A stretch of DNA of 64,000 nt from Jackrogersella multiformis (Eukaryota > Ascomycota > Sordariomycetes > Xylariales > Hypoxylaceae), in the NCBI GenBank assembly GCA_902806575.1, contig CADCXD010000011.1:682001-746000 (forward strand), read 5' to 3'. Position numbers and translations under genes: made by a program. Below the pieces are notes generated by a model. It had not been told where the DNA came from. It saw nothing but the letters and a program-made list of their open reading frames with translations, and searched no databases. This document shows, in pieces, positions 45,733-57,208 of this stretch (position 1 is its first letter; each line of letters begins with the position of its first letter).

Positions 45733-47931
45733 ATGGATGACAACATGTCCAATCCAAATCTTTCCTCACCTCCCAGAGCTACCAATGGCAAGGAGAAGAG
45801 GAAACCGTCTATAACACCGAGGAAGTTTAGACGATTCTTCACTCCTCGCTCCCGAGTACCATCACGAATAAGTCCGGCCAGAAGGGCACTCCAGGATCTC
45901 GCCGTCCCCGATGTGAGCAACCGATATCAGACTCCCGCTCCATCCAGCCCATTAGGACCTTACTCTGCGAGACATACGCGGGATGAGAACATAGATCAGC
46001 TGGATGCCCGATTACCCAAGAGACGAAAATTTCAACATACTCCCGACTCTTCACCGTGTCGACCTTCTTTGACCACCGATCCGAACCACCTAGGACTCTC
46101 GCCCTCGCCCAGCACTCGTTCAGCACTTCTTAGCCCTATTAGATCTCTACAAGCAATCCAGGAGGATCTCGACTCAGACCAAGATGAAAGCGAAGATGAA
46201 CTTCCTACCCCTCCGAGGCCATTGAGGCGATTGGTTCCTTTAACAAGCCGCGGCTTTGCTGGTCAATTCGCCCAGAGACAGCTAGGAGGAATGCCTCGCG
46301 CCGGACGATCTTACATGTCATTTCCGACTTCCGACTGGAGAATCGATACTGCCGACTTCCACAGCAGCCCTGATGATGTTCATGAATGTGTCAGCCACGA
46401 TGGTCCGGGACGATGTATAGCATTTTGCGCGGCCGCATGTCACAGGAATGGCCTCACTGCAGTTGGAGATGAGGAAGGCCGAGTACGTTTACTTGAGTCG
46501 TCCGGTGATGATCCATCAGAGCCGTTCCGCAAGATTCACCTGTGTTTTCAAGCCCACAGCAACGCTGTCATCGACCTGGCTTTCTCTGATGATGATAATC
46601 GTCTAGCTACTGCGTCCGGCGACCAAACCGGACGAGTTATAGACATGATGACGCAAGCACCAATCGCCATCCTTCAACACCACACGGCCTCTCTTAAACA
46701 AGTACGTTTTCAACCGGGCAATGCCAATGGTAGCGTCCTTTCAACCTCTTCTCGTGATGGCAGTGTTCAAATATGGGATCTTCGTTGTGCAGGCCCGTTG
46801 GTACAGGATTCTCTTATGCCTCCTCAGGACCGCGATGTCGCCTTAGGATTTCGACGTCCATCGCCCAAGCAAGGCTGTGCTGTGAACAGTCTATATCATG
46901 CTCACGTGCGTACATCGCGCCAAGCTCAACAGGTAGCTGCGGTCGGGCAAGGGGATACACCATCACGTCGTGAGCTACCAAGCCGCGTAGGCGACGTATC
47001 TGTCACGGCCCTGGAGTTCCTACCCGCTGGGCAAGAACACCTGTTGCTCACGGCTTGTGAGGCCGATGCATCCATCAAGCTTTGGGACATTAGATCGATA
47101 CATTCCTCTCGCCAGAAAGTCCCTGCCCCGTTGTCGGTAACCGCTCCTCCCTCTTCGCATGAACACTGGAGACATTTCGGGATATCGTCTCTGGCACTTA
47201 ATACCGACGGTTCCCGCCTATACGCCTTGTGCAAAGACAACACCGTCTATGCGTATTCCACTGCTCATCTAATACTAGGCCATGCGCCCGAGCTTTCGAC
47301 GCGAAACGGCGAGCCACCACGACGCCGACACAATGCTGTAGCCCATCAGGGTCTGGGTCCTATGTATGGTTTCAGACATCCTCTATTTCACGCAGCAAGC
47401 TTCTACGTCAAGTGTGCTGTGAGGCCAGCACGTGACGGCAAGAGTGAGCTTCTAGCAGTAGGGAGCAGCGATAACTGCGCTGTGCTCTTTCCTACGCAAG
47501 AGCGTTACTTTAGAGATGACCTGGTCGGCGCGATGGGTTCTCTTACCCTCGAGAACTCCACGATCGCCGTGTCTCAGCAGCAATCAACTCCGAAACCGCC
47601 CATGGATCTTACCGGAGTTCGTAGACCACTGTTCCGGACTAACAGCACGACTAATCTGTCAGCTCGCCTCAACGATGATATTCCCATCGTGCGGAAGGGA
47701 ACAGCCCTCATCCGAGGCCATGAGAGAGAGGTTGGCGCGTTGACTTGGACCAACGAGGGGAAGCTCGCGACGGTTGGTGACGACTATTTGATTCGTTGCT
47801 GGAGCGAGGGGAGAGAAAACGCTGCTGATCTGAGAACCGGCGGCGAGACCGGAGGCAGACGATGGGGGTGCGGATGGGCGGACGTCGGGGAGGATTGGGA
47901 TCTGCCCGATGATGAAGAGGATGACTACTAG
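45733..47931 (+). CDS. Cdt2/DTL-like WD40 protein
   Basis: Single exon, 732 aa. The N-terminal 170 residues are disordered and basic/Ser-Pro-rich (RKFRRFFTPRSR, SRISPARRALQDL), then seven-bladed WD40 sequence: AVGDEEGRVRLLES, QAHSNAVIDLAFSDDDNRLATASGDQTGRVID, HTASLKQVRFQPG...DGSVQIWDLRC, VTALEFLPAGQEHLLLTACEADASIKLWDIRS, ISSLALNTDGSRLYALCKDNTVYAYS, FYVKCAVRP...LLAVGSSDNCAVLF, REVGALTWTNEGKLATVGDDYLIRCWSE. Order and features match Cdt2 (DTL), the substrate receptor of the CRL4 ubiquitin ligase. That ligase destroys Cdt1 and the ribonucleotide-reductase inhibitor Spd1 in S phase and after DNA damage. The DNA-damage role is known for the family and inferred here. The Asp/Glu-rich end (DLPDDEEDDY) is usual for fungi. 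Confidence 0.8.
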   Translation: MDDNMSNPNLSSPPRATNGKEKRKPSITPRKFRRFFTPRSRVPSRISPARRALQDLAVPDVSNRYQTPAPSSPLGPYSARHTRDENIDQLDARLPKRRKFQHTPDSSPCRPSLTTDPNHLGLSPSPSTRSALLSPIRSLQAIQEDLDSDQDESEDELPTPPRPLRRLVPLTSRGFAGQFAQRQLGGMPRAGRSYMSFPTSDWRIDTADFHSSPDDVHECVSHDGPGRCIAFCAAACHRNGLTAVGDEEGRVRLLESSGDDPSEPFRKIHLCFQAHSNAVIDLAFSDDDNRLATASGDQTGRVIDMMTQAPIAILQHHTASLKQVRFQPGNANGSVLSTSSRDGSVQIWDLRCAGPLVQDSLMPPQDRDVALGFRRPSPKQGCAVNSLYHAHVRTSRQAQQVAAVGQGDTPSRRELPSRVGDVSVTALEFLPAGQEHLLLTACEADASIKLWDIRSIHSSRQKVPAPLSVTAPPSSHEHWRHFGISSLALNTDGSRLYALCKDNTVYAYSTAHLILGHAPELSTRNGEPPRRRHNAVAHQGLGPMYGFRHPLFHAASFYVKCAVRPARDGKSELLAVGSSDNCAVLFPTQERYFRDDLVGAMGSLTLENSTIAVSQQQSTPKPPMDLTGVRRPLFRTNSTTNLSARLNDDIPIVRKGTALIRGHEREVGALTWTNEGKLATVGDDYLIRCWSEGRENAADLRTGGETGGRRWGCGWADVGEDWDLPDDEEDDY

Positions 47932-50900
47932 AGTACAGGAGTAAAAGAGTAGATCAGGACCGAAGCTTGAGCATAGCATCGCAAGGCGTTAGTCGCTGGA
48001 TAGGGATTCAGCATCGTTGAGCATCGTATCGGAGCTTTATACCCCCTTTGTAACATGGTAATTACAGCTTATAACTGACATGGCCCTCTATACGCATTAC
48101 GTGATGATTGCATGTGTGACCTGTATTGTGTGTGCTCTTGAGCTTATTAGTCATTGGAGAATCGGCTCTAAAGGCTAGTGTTCATGGGCTTCTTGCGTGA
48201 GCCTGCTTCCGTGTAATAATGCAGTATGTTGTGTTATGCTTTTGTTTGTTGGTTAGTTGGTTGGAGAGGAGGTACGTTTTTACAGGTATACTAATACCTA
48301 TCAGTAATATAATAGTTTCTTGTAGCTGGTCTCGCTCTAGACGGTGGCTTTCACTTGGTCTACCGTGATCACAGCGTAGAAGCGATTATATGTACGTTGC
48401 TTATAACTAGGTACCTAGGTAGGGTGAGTTTTGTTAGATCTGATTCCATGTTGTTCGTAGCGATGCAGTACACATTGCAACTTATTCTGCTCCGTACAGC
48501 CGGTGTTAAGCTACTACCCGGAGCTTATCGCAAGCCTGCTTGGCTACCTACCTAGTTACGGTGCTTGCCTTAGTAGAGTTGATGAATGTGGTTGTGGTGT
48601 GGCATCCTTATGGGACGTTGGGGGGAAGGAGTAGAACCTCATGTAGTAGAAGCAATATAAGGATAAGCGTAATACCTCTGTTTGGACGTTATAAAGGGTT
48701 ACTAAAAATGATAGGTCTGCATAATGTCTATAGCCTGCTTTACGAGATGCGGCGTGGAGGTCGAGAAACTAGATTTGGATGTTACTCCCGAAAGACGTCT
48801 GGCCAATGATATGGGAGATGAAGAGTGCAAGGTAAGCAATTACAAGAAGCCTATGAAATGAAGGCTGTCGTTGCAGATTATCATTGGAAATATAAAACCC
48901 GAGTAGCGATGCATCACCTTTAAGGTGCCCCCTTTCCAGATCCAGAAGACCCTTGAGCATCACATATACTTTCACTTAGTTACTAGGTCCTTTTGACTAT
49001 GAATAACTCCATTTATAACTCTTCTATGTATAATTGCACGAAGCGCTTGTCTCTTTCGGACATAAATATCTCTCATAATACGTACCTAGGTTTAGGTGAG
49101 ACTTTGCGCGCCAATTATATGTCCTATTATACGTCAAGATCATGGAGCAGCTTCTAGCAAGTCGGACGAATTAAAACCAACACAAGTGAGTTTCGGTCAG
49201 TCATGGGTATTCCGTTTGATCCAGCTAGCTCTTGTCTCGTACGCTGCTTGCCAGCACCTACTGTAGGGCTGCATGCAGACATGGTTAGATAGCTAACGTA
49301 TGTATGAGCTGCTGCGACATGCAGCTATCGAATGAGACCAGAGCCTTTCCCAGTCGCACAGCCAACGGACCGCTGGATACATACTATGGTAGCAGATATC
49401 TAAGCGACTTGTCAAGTTGAGTATCTCTACCTATAGATAGTTTTCGTCTTCCAATTACACTAGGTATGTTGAGAACGGAGACCTCTCCGTGGACGGATTC
49501 TCTTTCGAGAGAGATCGTCACTGTCCCCGAAGACGCCAGATTTCCAGAACCGGATACCAACTGATGATAATCGTGCCGCGATTGCAGTTTCGTGCTGATA
49601 CGTGCTAGCAGCAGTAGGGAGAAGGTAGAGGGCGAAAACCCGCGCAGCGCTTCTTCACCGCCAGTTCTGCAAGCCCGTTTGTTGCGCGTGTCGACAGTGA
49701 TAGTGGAGCTCCTGTAGTCAGGATTGTGACGAGGCCGCAGATTCCGTAACCTGCAAAAATATATTGATGGGGACCTGGCGAGTGGATAGATACCTACCTA
49801 GCATAACAGGCCGCATAATCGACGACCCGGAGCGAAGAGCGAGTTATATAACATTCTCACTTTTCTTATCCTTTAGTCTCTATAGTTTCTATAGCGTCTA
49901 TAACGAATGGTAGGATATGGTGAGATAATTTGGCGAGTTTGCGTTTTAGCTCCTCATGCAGAGGACCAGCTACGTCAACTGGGAGGTCAGCTCCGTCATT
50001 AGGTAGGTATTAATAGCAGAGCGTAGTTATTAGCTACAACCCCACGCCGAATAAGAAAATCGGGTGGTTGGGGATCGGGATCTGCCTCTCCTCTTTGGCT
50101 ATTGGTCAATGGATGGCCCCCAAGCCGGGCTCCCCTGTCAGCATCCGCGTCGCAGCAAACTGTGGATTCGCGATGCGCATATCCTACCGTATTTTGAATG
50201 TCGTCTGCGGGTTGGAATTGACGAATATCGTAGGGTGTAATAGTAGGTTAGGTACGTAGGACGGACAGAATAACGGGCTGCATCTTCGGTGAATACACCA
50301 CATGGATAGGTATTTCCAACTGTGTTCCCGTACCACTTGGGCACACAATCGCCGCTAGCCGTGAGCTACCAGACGAAATCATCTAGTTTCTCCGTGCTCT
50401 GCCTCGAGCTATTCCGGTCTCTGTGACTTTACGCCACACAGCTTAGGCTGTATGAGGATGGCTCAGGTGTCTTAGACAGTATATCGTGGCATTAGTCCAC
50501 AGACTAAAACCCGCAGCCACGGGACGGATACTAGTAACGGGGCATCGTCTTTTTCGGTCTCCTACTGAAACACTTGAACCGTATAATAGAGAACCGAGGT
50601 AACGAGGTAAGGTGGCTAAGCAACCGCAAATCTGTGAGCAGTGTATGAGATACGAACTACCCGATATTTCCTCAACCTCTCAAACTTGAGTGATTACCTA
50701 GTCAGCTACCTAGGTAGGTAGTGTATATACCAAGCATCAAAGTCGAAGACCAAGCCGAGGAATAGGTTGTCTTAGTCGATAGTCCTTCGTGTCGATGAGT
50801 CTGCTACTCCACGGCCCTCTCGTCTAAAAGACCAAATAGGTAAACACAACCAAGACTCGGAACTTGGGGAGAGGGGAGATTGGAGATAAAGACGTTTGAT

Positions 50901-53373
50901 AATAATAAAGTCCCCTGACCCCTGTCGTTCCTGGAAAATCTTACCTTTTGGGACGTGTTTGCGCGCCGCGGCTGGACCCGTCGTAGGTAGGTAAATAATA
51001 GGTAAGTCCAAAAAAAAAAAAAAAAAAAGAACACAAAAAAAAAAGCAATCTCTGGGTTTGTTCGAAGTTAGCTGACTCCTCCTAATAATTGCTCCTTTCT
51101 TTTGGACAATCAACTCTCTTGACTGCCATTCGATAGGCAAAAGCCTCAAGCCTATAATTCTAAAACGTCTTAAAGAGTCGAGAGCCTTTAATTATATATT
51201 TATAAGTTACACAGCATTGTCGACTCGAATTTCCGGTTCGGACCCGAATTTCCCTTGTTTGGACCAGTAGTAGAGCTCTTCCTGATCTTCAGCTCTAAGG
51301 GTCCCCGGGAGTTGGACAACTCATCTTGCATCAAAGCTGCTGCACGATAAACGGCCTCCCATTCGCTTGTCACTTACAGCACGTTCCCTTAGAGATCGGA
51401 AACTAACTGCCTGTACCCGGTACAAGTACTACACAAGGCTCGTGGTATTTGGATATGGCTTCTTGACACAATATCTTCTTTCTATTTTCCTCTCTACCCA
51501 CTCTGCCCTTGTCCTCGAGTTCGCATATAAAAAAGAGACGAGCGCTTATAAGAGAGAGACGACCTGCGCGGACGCGCGTATCTGCAACCGTACGGGGGAA
51601 GACAAGCTCTTCAGAGGCTACCTAGTCCGTTCATGCAAAGAACGTTGTCTTGCAGCTCTCCTGAGAAATTATTTCCATTTCCCAAGGTTCCTCCCACGCG
51701 GATCTCGCCCAGACATCCTCGTACATATGCATATACATGCATAAGCGCGAGCACACAAAACATTATTTACATCCGTCGTGTGCCCCCTTATTAGAGAAGA
51801 GAAGAGAAGCTCGAGCGAGGCTCATGCATCACTCACCACCACATCTTATTGTGACCTCCTTACTGAGCTTACCTACCAAGAACCGCCCAACGCTAATGTC
51901 GACTTCTGGAGCCTCTTAGAAGTCGCGGGGGGCCAAGAGTTTTCTTTTATTTCCGACGATATATTCAGTCGAGTATAGCGGGAAAAAGCAACTCCACATA
52001 GTTCGAAACCGGTAGCCTGGAAAACTGCCAATCGAGAAACGCTCGCGTTGACCTCACACCGCCAACTGGCCTTTGGATATCGCGAAAGCAGTAGCCAGTT
52101 CCAGGCTCTCCCCCGGCCCCAGCAGCCCCCGGCGGAGATCCTATATATAACTAATTATACATATTATCGTACATTTGATCATCAGCCACACGATCAGATC
52201 AGCGGGAAAAAAAAGTGTGCGCGCGCTACTGACGTCGAAATGCTTCACGATCGAACAGGCCTCAGAACACCCGCCGCCGCCGCCGCCCTACTTCAGCCTC
52301 CGTTACTCACCATACTTCCTCGTTGGCTGATCCCTCTCTAAGTATTTTATCTTTTATCTTTAATTTGCGCATTCGACCCCATCAGGGACCTCGTGTCTGG
52401 GTCTGTCTGCTTTGTATTACTTTCGCTGTATCATATTGGTCAGTAGCCCCCTCCAATGGCATCGCGGTTCGGCCTTTGCTGGTGCAGATGTGGCCGATGA
52501 GCTTGCGCCAGCTAATATATCGTAACGCTAGTCTATTGTAATATTTCGAATGTTTAATTCTGGTTGGGTTTGTACTTCTTGGGAACCAGGCTTTGTGTGG
52601 AAAATCCTGTAGCTCTATCGACTAGAGTTGCCTGTTTTAACAAAAGACCGTCACGGCTCATTTGGAAAACGACGCTTCACGGCCCTTCACGTGGGCTCGA
52701 TCCTTCCAGCAACGGCTCCATCTCATGCTTATATGCTAAGATCGAATCGCTTTGCTAGTCACTCGTTATCGAATTATCTGCAGTTTGTGAAAGGTTTGGT
52801 CTAGATTTGCCAACCAGAGTCGTCGATTATAGCTTGGCCTCAGCCAGCAACTCCCGATCTAATTCTCATCTATCGACAACTAAGCTCGACTCTAAACCGA
52901 CGTGATCGCCGTTGGAGACGATATAAGACTCGAGACCTGCTTAGAATTGCTTGTTATCTTAAAATCTAGTTTGTTTACCATATACAAACAACTAGTTCCC
53001 TAATATTTACCCCCGATTTCGAAGGAACTTGACGAGAAAGGGCACACCTGGACTATCACGAAACCACTGGAGTAATCTTGTCGAGGGAGCTACAGGTCCT
53101 CTGAGGTACGTGGAACTAAACCATACTGGACTGTTGTGTTTTTATCCAGCAACTTAATCATGCTATCTCAACACATCAAGATCTACCTGTTGTCACTCTC
53201 CCTCATGTACACCACGCAACCATTCAACCATCAAGCCTTACTTCCCCAAAAACCACTTTTCCTACTTCGAACCTACTCATGATCCCTCCTTCTTCTCTAT
53301 GACGTGCGTTCAGGCTCAAAACTCACGTGTGTATCAGGGTCGTGGCGACGACGCGTTCCCCCGACTCCTCTCG
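47932..53373. other. Long gene-poor region; right part probably a long 5' leader
   Basis: About 5.4 kb with no gene I can support. Left part: 3' side of the WD40 gene, then AT-balanced DNA with TACCTAGG palindromes near 48411, 49085 and 50711. Middle: a near-continuous A-run (51010-51044). From about 51200 the DNA becomes rich in CT and mixed short frames and may be the promoter and a multi-upstream-ORF leader of the 14-3-3-like gene. A CCGCCG run (near 52270-52287) is present. Frames up to 125 codons show no motif. Confidence 0.5.
51010..51044 (+). repeat. Poly-A tract (A19 and A10)
   Basis: Nineteen A at 51010-51028, then GAACAC and ten A. Simple low-complexity tract; could also be the remnant tail of a retroposed sequence, but no target duplication or coding remnant is seen. 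Confidence 0.9.
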
Positions 53374-54396
53374 ATGGCTTCCTCCGAGGTCGACCAGAAG
53401 TTCCTCGGGCGCCTCGCAAAAGCTGTCGAGCCCAACAACGGGCTCCTCGCGTCCATGCTCTTCAAGATCCTCGGCCTGTCCATCAACGTTGCGGGGCAGC
53501 TGGTCCAGGCCAAGAAGCAGCGCCGACTCGACACCACCCGCGTGGCCCAGTCCCTGGAGCTGTACTTCCACATCCTATGGCTCTCGCGCGAGGGCCTCGT
53601 CATGCTCGAGCAGTACGTCATCCCTATGGTGGGCGACTACGTGGAGCTGAAGGTCCTCGCGTACAAGCTGCGCGCCTCCTTCTACCACATCTTCGTGCAG
53701 TTCCATAACAACCCCCCAGTGTCGCCCCTCGGTATCATGGTTACCCCCCAAGCAGTCGCCGCGGCGACGATGGCGGAGACGGCGGCCCCGCGAGTCGACA
53801 AGGGCAAGGGCGTGGATAGGGGCGAGCAAGCAACAGCACCACCCGAGTTCTCCCGCTCTTCGGCACAACCCGCCCACCCGATCGAGCAGGGCGGGCCAGC
53901 GCCTCCTCCCGGCTTCGAAGCGCACATGCATACGCAGCCCCCAGCCTTCACGCCGGAAGCGGCGGCCGCGTTCCTGCTGCCGTACGTGGACTACCTGCCG
54001 ACGGCGCACGCGTACTTCAAGGAGGCGTGCACGCTAGCCGACAGCCTGCTCTGGGGCTCGCACTCGCTGCGGCTGTCGGTGAAGACGGAGTACGCGGCGT
54101 TCCTGTATGAGTGCGTGCACGACCGCGAGGCCAGCCGCCAGCTGGCCAAGGACACGATCGCCGAGGTGTACGAGGCCAGCGAGGGCATGGACGACGACAT
54201 GTTCAACGACGCGTGCGAGCTCGTCACCGTGCTGGGCAAGATGATGAAGCGCGGCTTGGGGAGCGGAGGGTCCAGGAGCGGCGGCCGCCCGAGCCCGAGC
54301 GTCACCCAGGGCACCGGCACCGTGTCCCTCGGAGGCGAGAGCAGCGCCACGGTGGTGCCGCCAGTGCCGCCTGTGGGCATGGAGAATCCGATATGA
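53374..54396 (+). CDS. 14-3-3-like fungal protein
   Basis: From the Met at 53374 (MASSEVDQKFLGRLAKAVEPNN) the protein has 340 aa; an in-frame upstream ATG at 53299 would add 25 residues, but the conserved sequence begins at MASSEVDQ. The N-terminal helical half has LGLSINVAGQLVQAKKQRRLDTTRVAQSLELYFHILWLSREGLVMLE and ELKVLAYKLRASFYHIFVQFHNNPPVS. A Pro/Ala-rich linker of about 80 residues follows, then the second helical half: AHAYFKEACTLADSLLWGSHSLRLSVKTEYAAFLYECVHDREASRQLAKDTIAEVYEASEGMDDDMFNDACELVTVLGKMMKRG. The second half resembles the 14-3-3 core (LRLALNFAVFYYE... RACRLAK type), divergent and split by the linker. 14-3-3 proteins bind phosphoserine motifs; whether this divergent form does is not shown. 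Confidence 0.72.
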   Translation: MASSEVDQKFLGRLAKAVEPNNGLLASMLFKILGLSINVAGQLVQAKKQRRLDTTRVAQSLELYFHILWLSREGLVMLEQYVIPMVGDYVELKVLAYKLRASFYHIFVQFHNNPPVSPLGIMVTPQAVAAATMAETAAPRVDKGKGVDRGEQATAPPEFSRSSAQPAHPIEQGGPAPPPGFEAHMHTQPPAFTPEAAAAFLLPYVDYLPTAHAYFKEACTLADSLLWGSHSLRLSVKTEYAAFLYECVHDREASRQLAKDTIAEVYEASEGMDDDMFNDACELVTVLGKMMKRGLGSGGSRSGGRPSPSVTQGTGTVSLGGESSATVVPPVPPVGMENPI

Positions 54397-56173
54397 GCGC
54401 GAGCCGTTCCAGACCGCGGCGGCTGATATTGTCGATTTGTTATTGGTCCGTCCTCGCCATTACGCTGTCGATGTGTATTACCTAATGCGATAGTAACCGG
54501 AAGAGGAGGCTGACGACTGTACCTACTATTGGACTTGCGAATCAGGAGATATTTGTGAAACTCGGGGGTGTCTGAAGTTCTGGTCGTATTCGGTAAACAC
54601 AGCAGGGCTCGGTCGATAACTTGAAGCTCGGAGCAAAAATTCGCACGTTTCTTCGCACGAGCACACCACTTATGGTCCTCACCGGGCTACGATTCTCGCC
54701 TATTCATTAATCACGGCGAATAACTGACATAATACCTTTTATTATCGAACCGAATCGACTGGACACTTTTCAGGGCGTTCAAAGATTCAGTGCGGGTTTA
54801 TGCGTGCAAAATTGCTTGCCTCGAAAAGGGGATTCTAGGCTTCTACCATCCATCACCTCGATATTTACCTACCTAGGCGCCTACACCTACATCATTCATC
54901 ATACATCATACATACATACCAACCCATACCTAAATACCTACATACACCTACCCTCTATTCTCTAAGCCTCTAAACATACCAACCCAGGGAACCAGGACGA
55001 TACCAAGCAACAAAAACATCCTCCGTTCCAACTCCTTGATTCCTCGCCCACAAAAGTTCTTGATGATACCCAGTTTCGCACTGCTGGATGGACGGGCGGA
55101 CGGGACTCCCCGCCCGTTGTTGCAGAGGAGACATGATACCTTAGGTAGTTAGTCGCAGCAAAATGTCCAGTTCGGGAGCTATATTTTGGTAGAGCTCTCG
55201 TTCTGGAATCTTACAAAAGAGAAAGTTTTGTAAAACTTTGAGATTTCGGCTGCGTGCTGTGATCCGTGATTGGTTTAACCTAGGATATGTGCTTGCTTGT
55301 AGTCCCGCCTATAATAATTCTAGTGATATTCGAGGTCTTAGCAAAGTATATTCAGTATCTGGTCGCAATCGTAGTTGGAGATGAGGGTTGATAGCCGCAG
55401 CGATGCCCTCTCTCAGATGACACTATGCTAAGCGCAGAGAAAGTGTACCGGCTCGTCTCAAACATACGCTACCAGGTTCTCTCACTCTTCCTTCTATACC
55501 TTATACGTTGAGATATTTAATCTACAATCCAAGCTTAGCACGACGGCGTCGTTAGAACAACCGTATCCGGTCTAACAACCCTCCTGTCCCAGATCATATA
55601 TCGATGAGAATAGGCGCTCAAAGCAAACCACAAACTAATAATTCTCTAGTCCATAACACGAATCGAAGAGACGAATCACCTACATGGAACCCGCAATGTA
55701 AAGATCTAATAAAGTATAGGTACTGTCTAGGATACAATTCAGGGTATCTCGTATTCCGGCCGAGTGAATCCCCAGCGCCTCTATCTCCATCTATCCATCC
55801 ATCCCTCCATGATGCACCATGCATTATTTATCCATTCTAACCGTATTCACCAGCGCCGTCGTGAGAACCGCGTCTAGTCTTAAGATGAACCTCACCAGTT
55901 CTCTACTCTGCGCCCCGGTAATAAACCGCCAGGACAATTTATCGAAACCTCACACCCCCCTTCCCATCCACAATCTCGCCGTCCCCCTTCGCCTCTTCCC
56001 CCACCACCACTCCCACTCCCACTTCCCCTCCCACCCATACTCCCCTTACTCCCACTTCCATTCCCACTCCTATTCCTACTCCTCTTCACCGCCAACCTCC
56101 TCTCCCTCTCGACGACCACGCTATCGCGGCTCCTCAGGCCCGGCACCGGCGGCGGGCCGCCGCCGCCCCCTCC
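54397..56173. other. Intergenic between convergent genes
   Basis: 3' sides of the 14-3-3-like gene and the heme-oxygenase-like gene. It has (CATAC)n-like sequence near 54895-54960, a few palindromes, and from 55952 a strongly pyrimidine-rich tract. Short frames only. Confidence 0.55.
55952..56116 (+). repeat. Pyrimidine-rich CCCACT/CCCAC tract (G-run on minus strand)
   Basis: About 165 bases of nearly pure C/T/A with repeated CCCACT, CCCACTTCC and CTCC units. On the minus strand this is the 3' untranslated side of the heme-oxygenase-like gene, with many GGG runs. Confidence 0.8.
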
Positions 56174-57208
56174 CTACGCGGCGCGCGGCGCCTCGTACTC
56201 GGTGCCGCAGACGTCGTCGAGCTCGCCGACGATGCCCGTGAGCCGCGCGAAGATCTCCTGCGCCTCGCGCACCACCTCCTCGACCTCCACCGCCGCGAGC
56301 TCCCACGTCGCCCCCCGCACGCGGTCTTTGAAGTCCTGCCGCAGGTCCTGCCCGTCGGACGGCGTGGCGAAGCGGAAGAAGGATAGGGGGTGTGCGCGTT
56401 GCTGCTCTGCGTTTATGTCTGTGTCTGTGTCTTTGTCTGTGTCTAGGCCCGCGCCCGGCTCGGAAGACGGGAAGGCGCCGGGCATCGTCTGCTTCTTTGC
56501 CTTGGACATAAACTCAGCCCCATCCTTATCTCCCTCGTCCTCTCCTTCGCTCCCCCCGTCGCTCTCCCCGCCCCCAAGCGGCCCCCAGAACGCGCTCCTC
56601 GAATCCACGCGCTCGAGCGACGCTCGGATAAAGCGGCCGCCGGCGAACAGCGCCATATACAGGACCCAGGCGTACGCGAACAGCACGTGCGGGCGCTCGC
56701 CCACCGCGCGCCTGATATGCGCCAGGAAACCGCGCAGCACCGGGGCCTGCGCGGCCTCGCCCAGCTTGGCGTCGAGCTCGCGCGCGGTCCAGCCGCCGAT
56801 GGCGGCGAGGTCGGCGCGCAGCGCGGCGGAGCGCTCCAGGGCCGGGGTGTGCGCGGTGGACAGCAAGGCGCGGATGCGGGGGGGCGCGGTGCGCGGCCGC
56901 GAGTCCAGTTCATGTCCGGGCCCGGGGTGGGAAAATCCGGGCTCGGGGGTGGCGGCGAGAGGCGCGTGCGGCAGCCCGAGGATCTGGCGCCACAGCGCCT
57001 CGAAGAGCTCGTACACCGGCGCGACGTGCAGCAGCCCCTGGACGTAGCTGGAGGCGTCGTCGGCGTGGGGCGGCAGCGCCAGCCGCAGCCGCAGGATGAT
57101 CAGCTTGTTGAGGTTGGTGTGCACCGGGCGTGTGCCCTTGTTGATGGCTTCGCCGAGGGTGAGGAATACCGGGCTTGCCTGTTCTTCTTGTGAGGTTGCG
57201 GACGGCAT
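56174..57208 (-). CDS. Heme-oxygenase-like protein
   Basis: Single exon, 344 aa. The start MPSATSQEEQASP precedes LGEAINKGTRPVHTNLNKLIILRLRLALPPHADD, whose His30 sits where the proximal heme ligand lies in heme oxygenases. Then VQGLLHVAPVYELFEALWRQILGLP and a helical core ending HIRRAVGERPHVLFAYAWVLYMALFAGGRFIRASLERV. A long acidic, Ser/Asp-rich insertion (about residues 205-270) precedes a last segment LSFFRFATPSDGQDLRQDFKDRVRGATWELAAVEVEEVVREAQEIF. Heme oxygenases open heme to biliverdin, CO and iron. The conserved His and fold segments support membership, but activity is not proven because fungal members include non-degrading variants. No C-terminal membrane anchor is seen. It is strongly GC-rich compared with its flanks. 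Confidence 0.85.
   Translation of the reverse strand: MPSATSQEEQASPVFLTLGEAINKGTRPVHTNLNKLIILRLRLALPPHADDASSYVQGLLHVAPVYELFEALWRQILGLPHAPLAATPEPGFSHPGPGHELDSRPRTAPPRIRALLSTAHTPALERSAALRADLAAIGGWTARELDAKLGEAAQAPVLRGFLAHIRRAVGERPHVLFAYAWVLYMALFAGGRFIRASLERVDSRSAFWGPLGGGESDGGSEGEDEGDKDGAEFMSKAKKQTMPGAFPSSEPGAGLDTDKDTDTDINAEQQRAHPLSFFRFATPSDGQDLRQDFKDRVRGATWELAAVEVEEVVREAQEIFARLTGIVGELDDVCGTEYEAPRAA

Noticed and set aside
51367..51744. 125-codon frame in the gene-poor stretch
   Set aside because: No recognised domain or start context; probably chance or upstream-ORF sequence in a leader.
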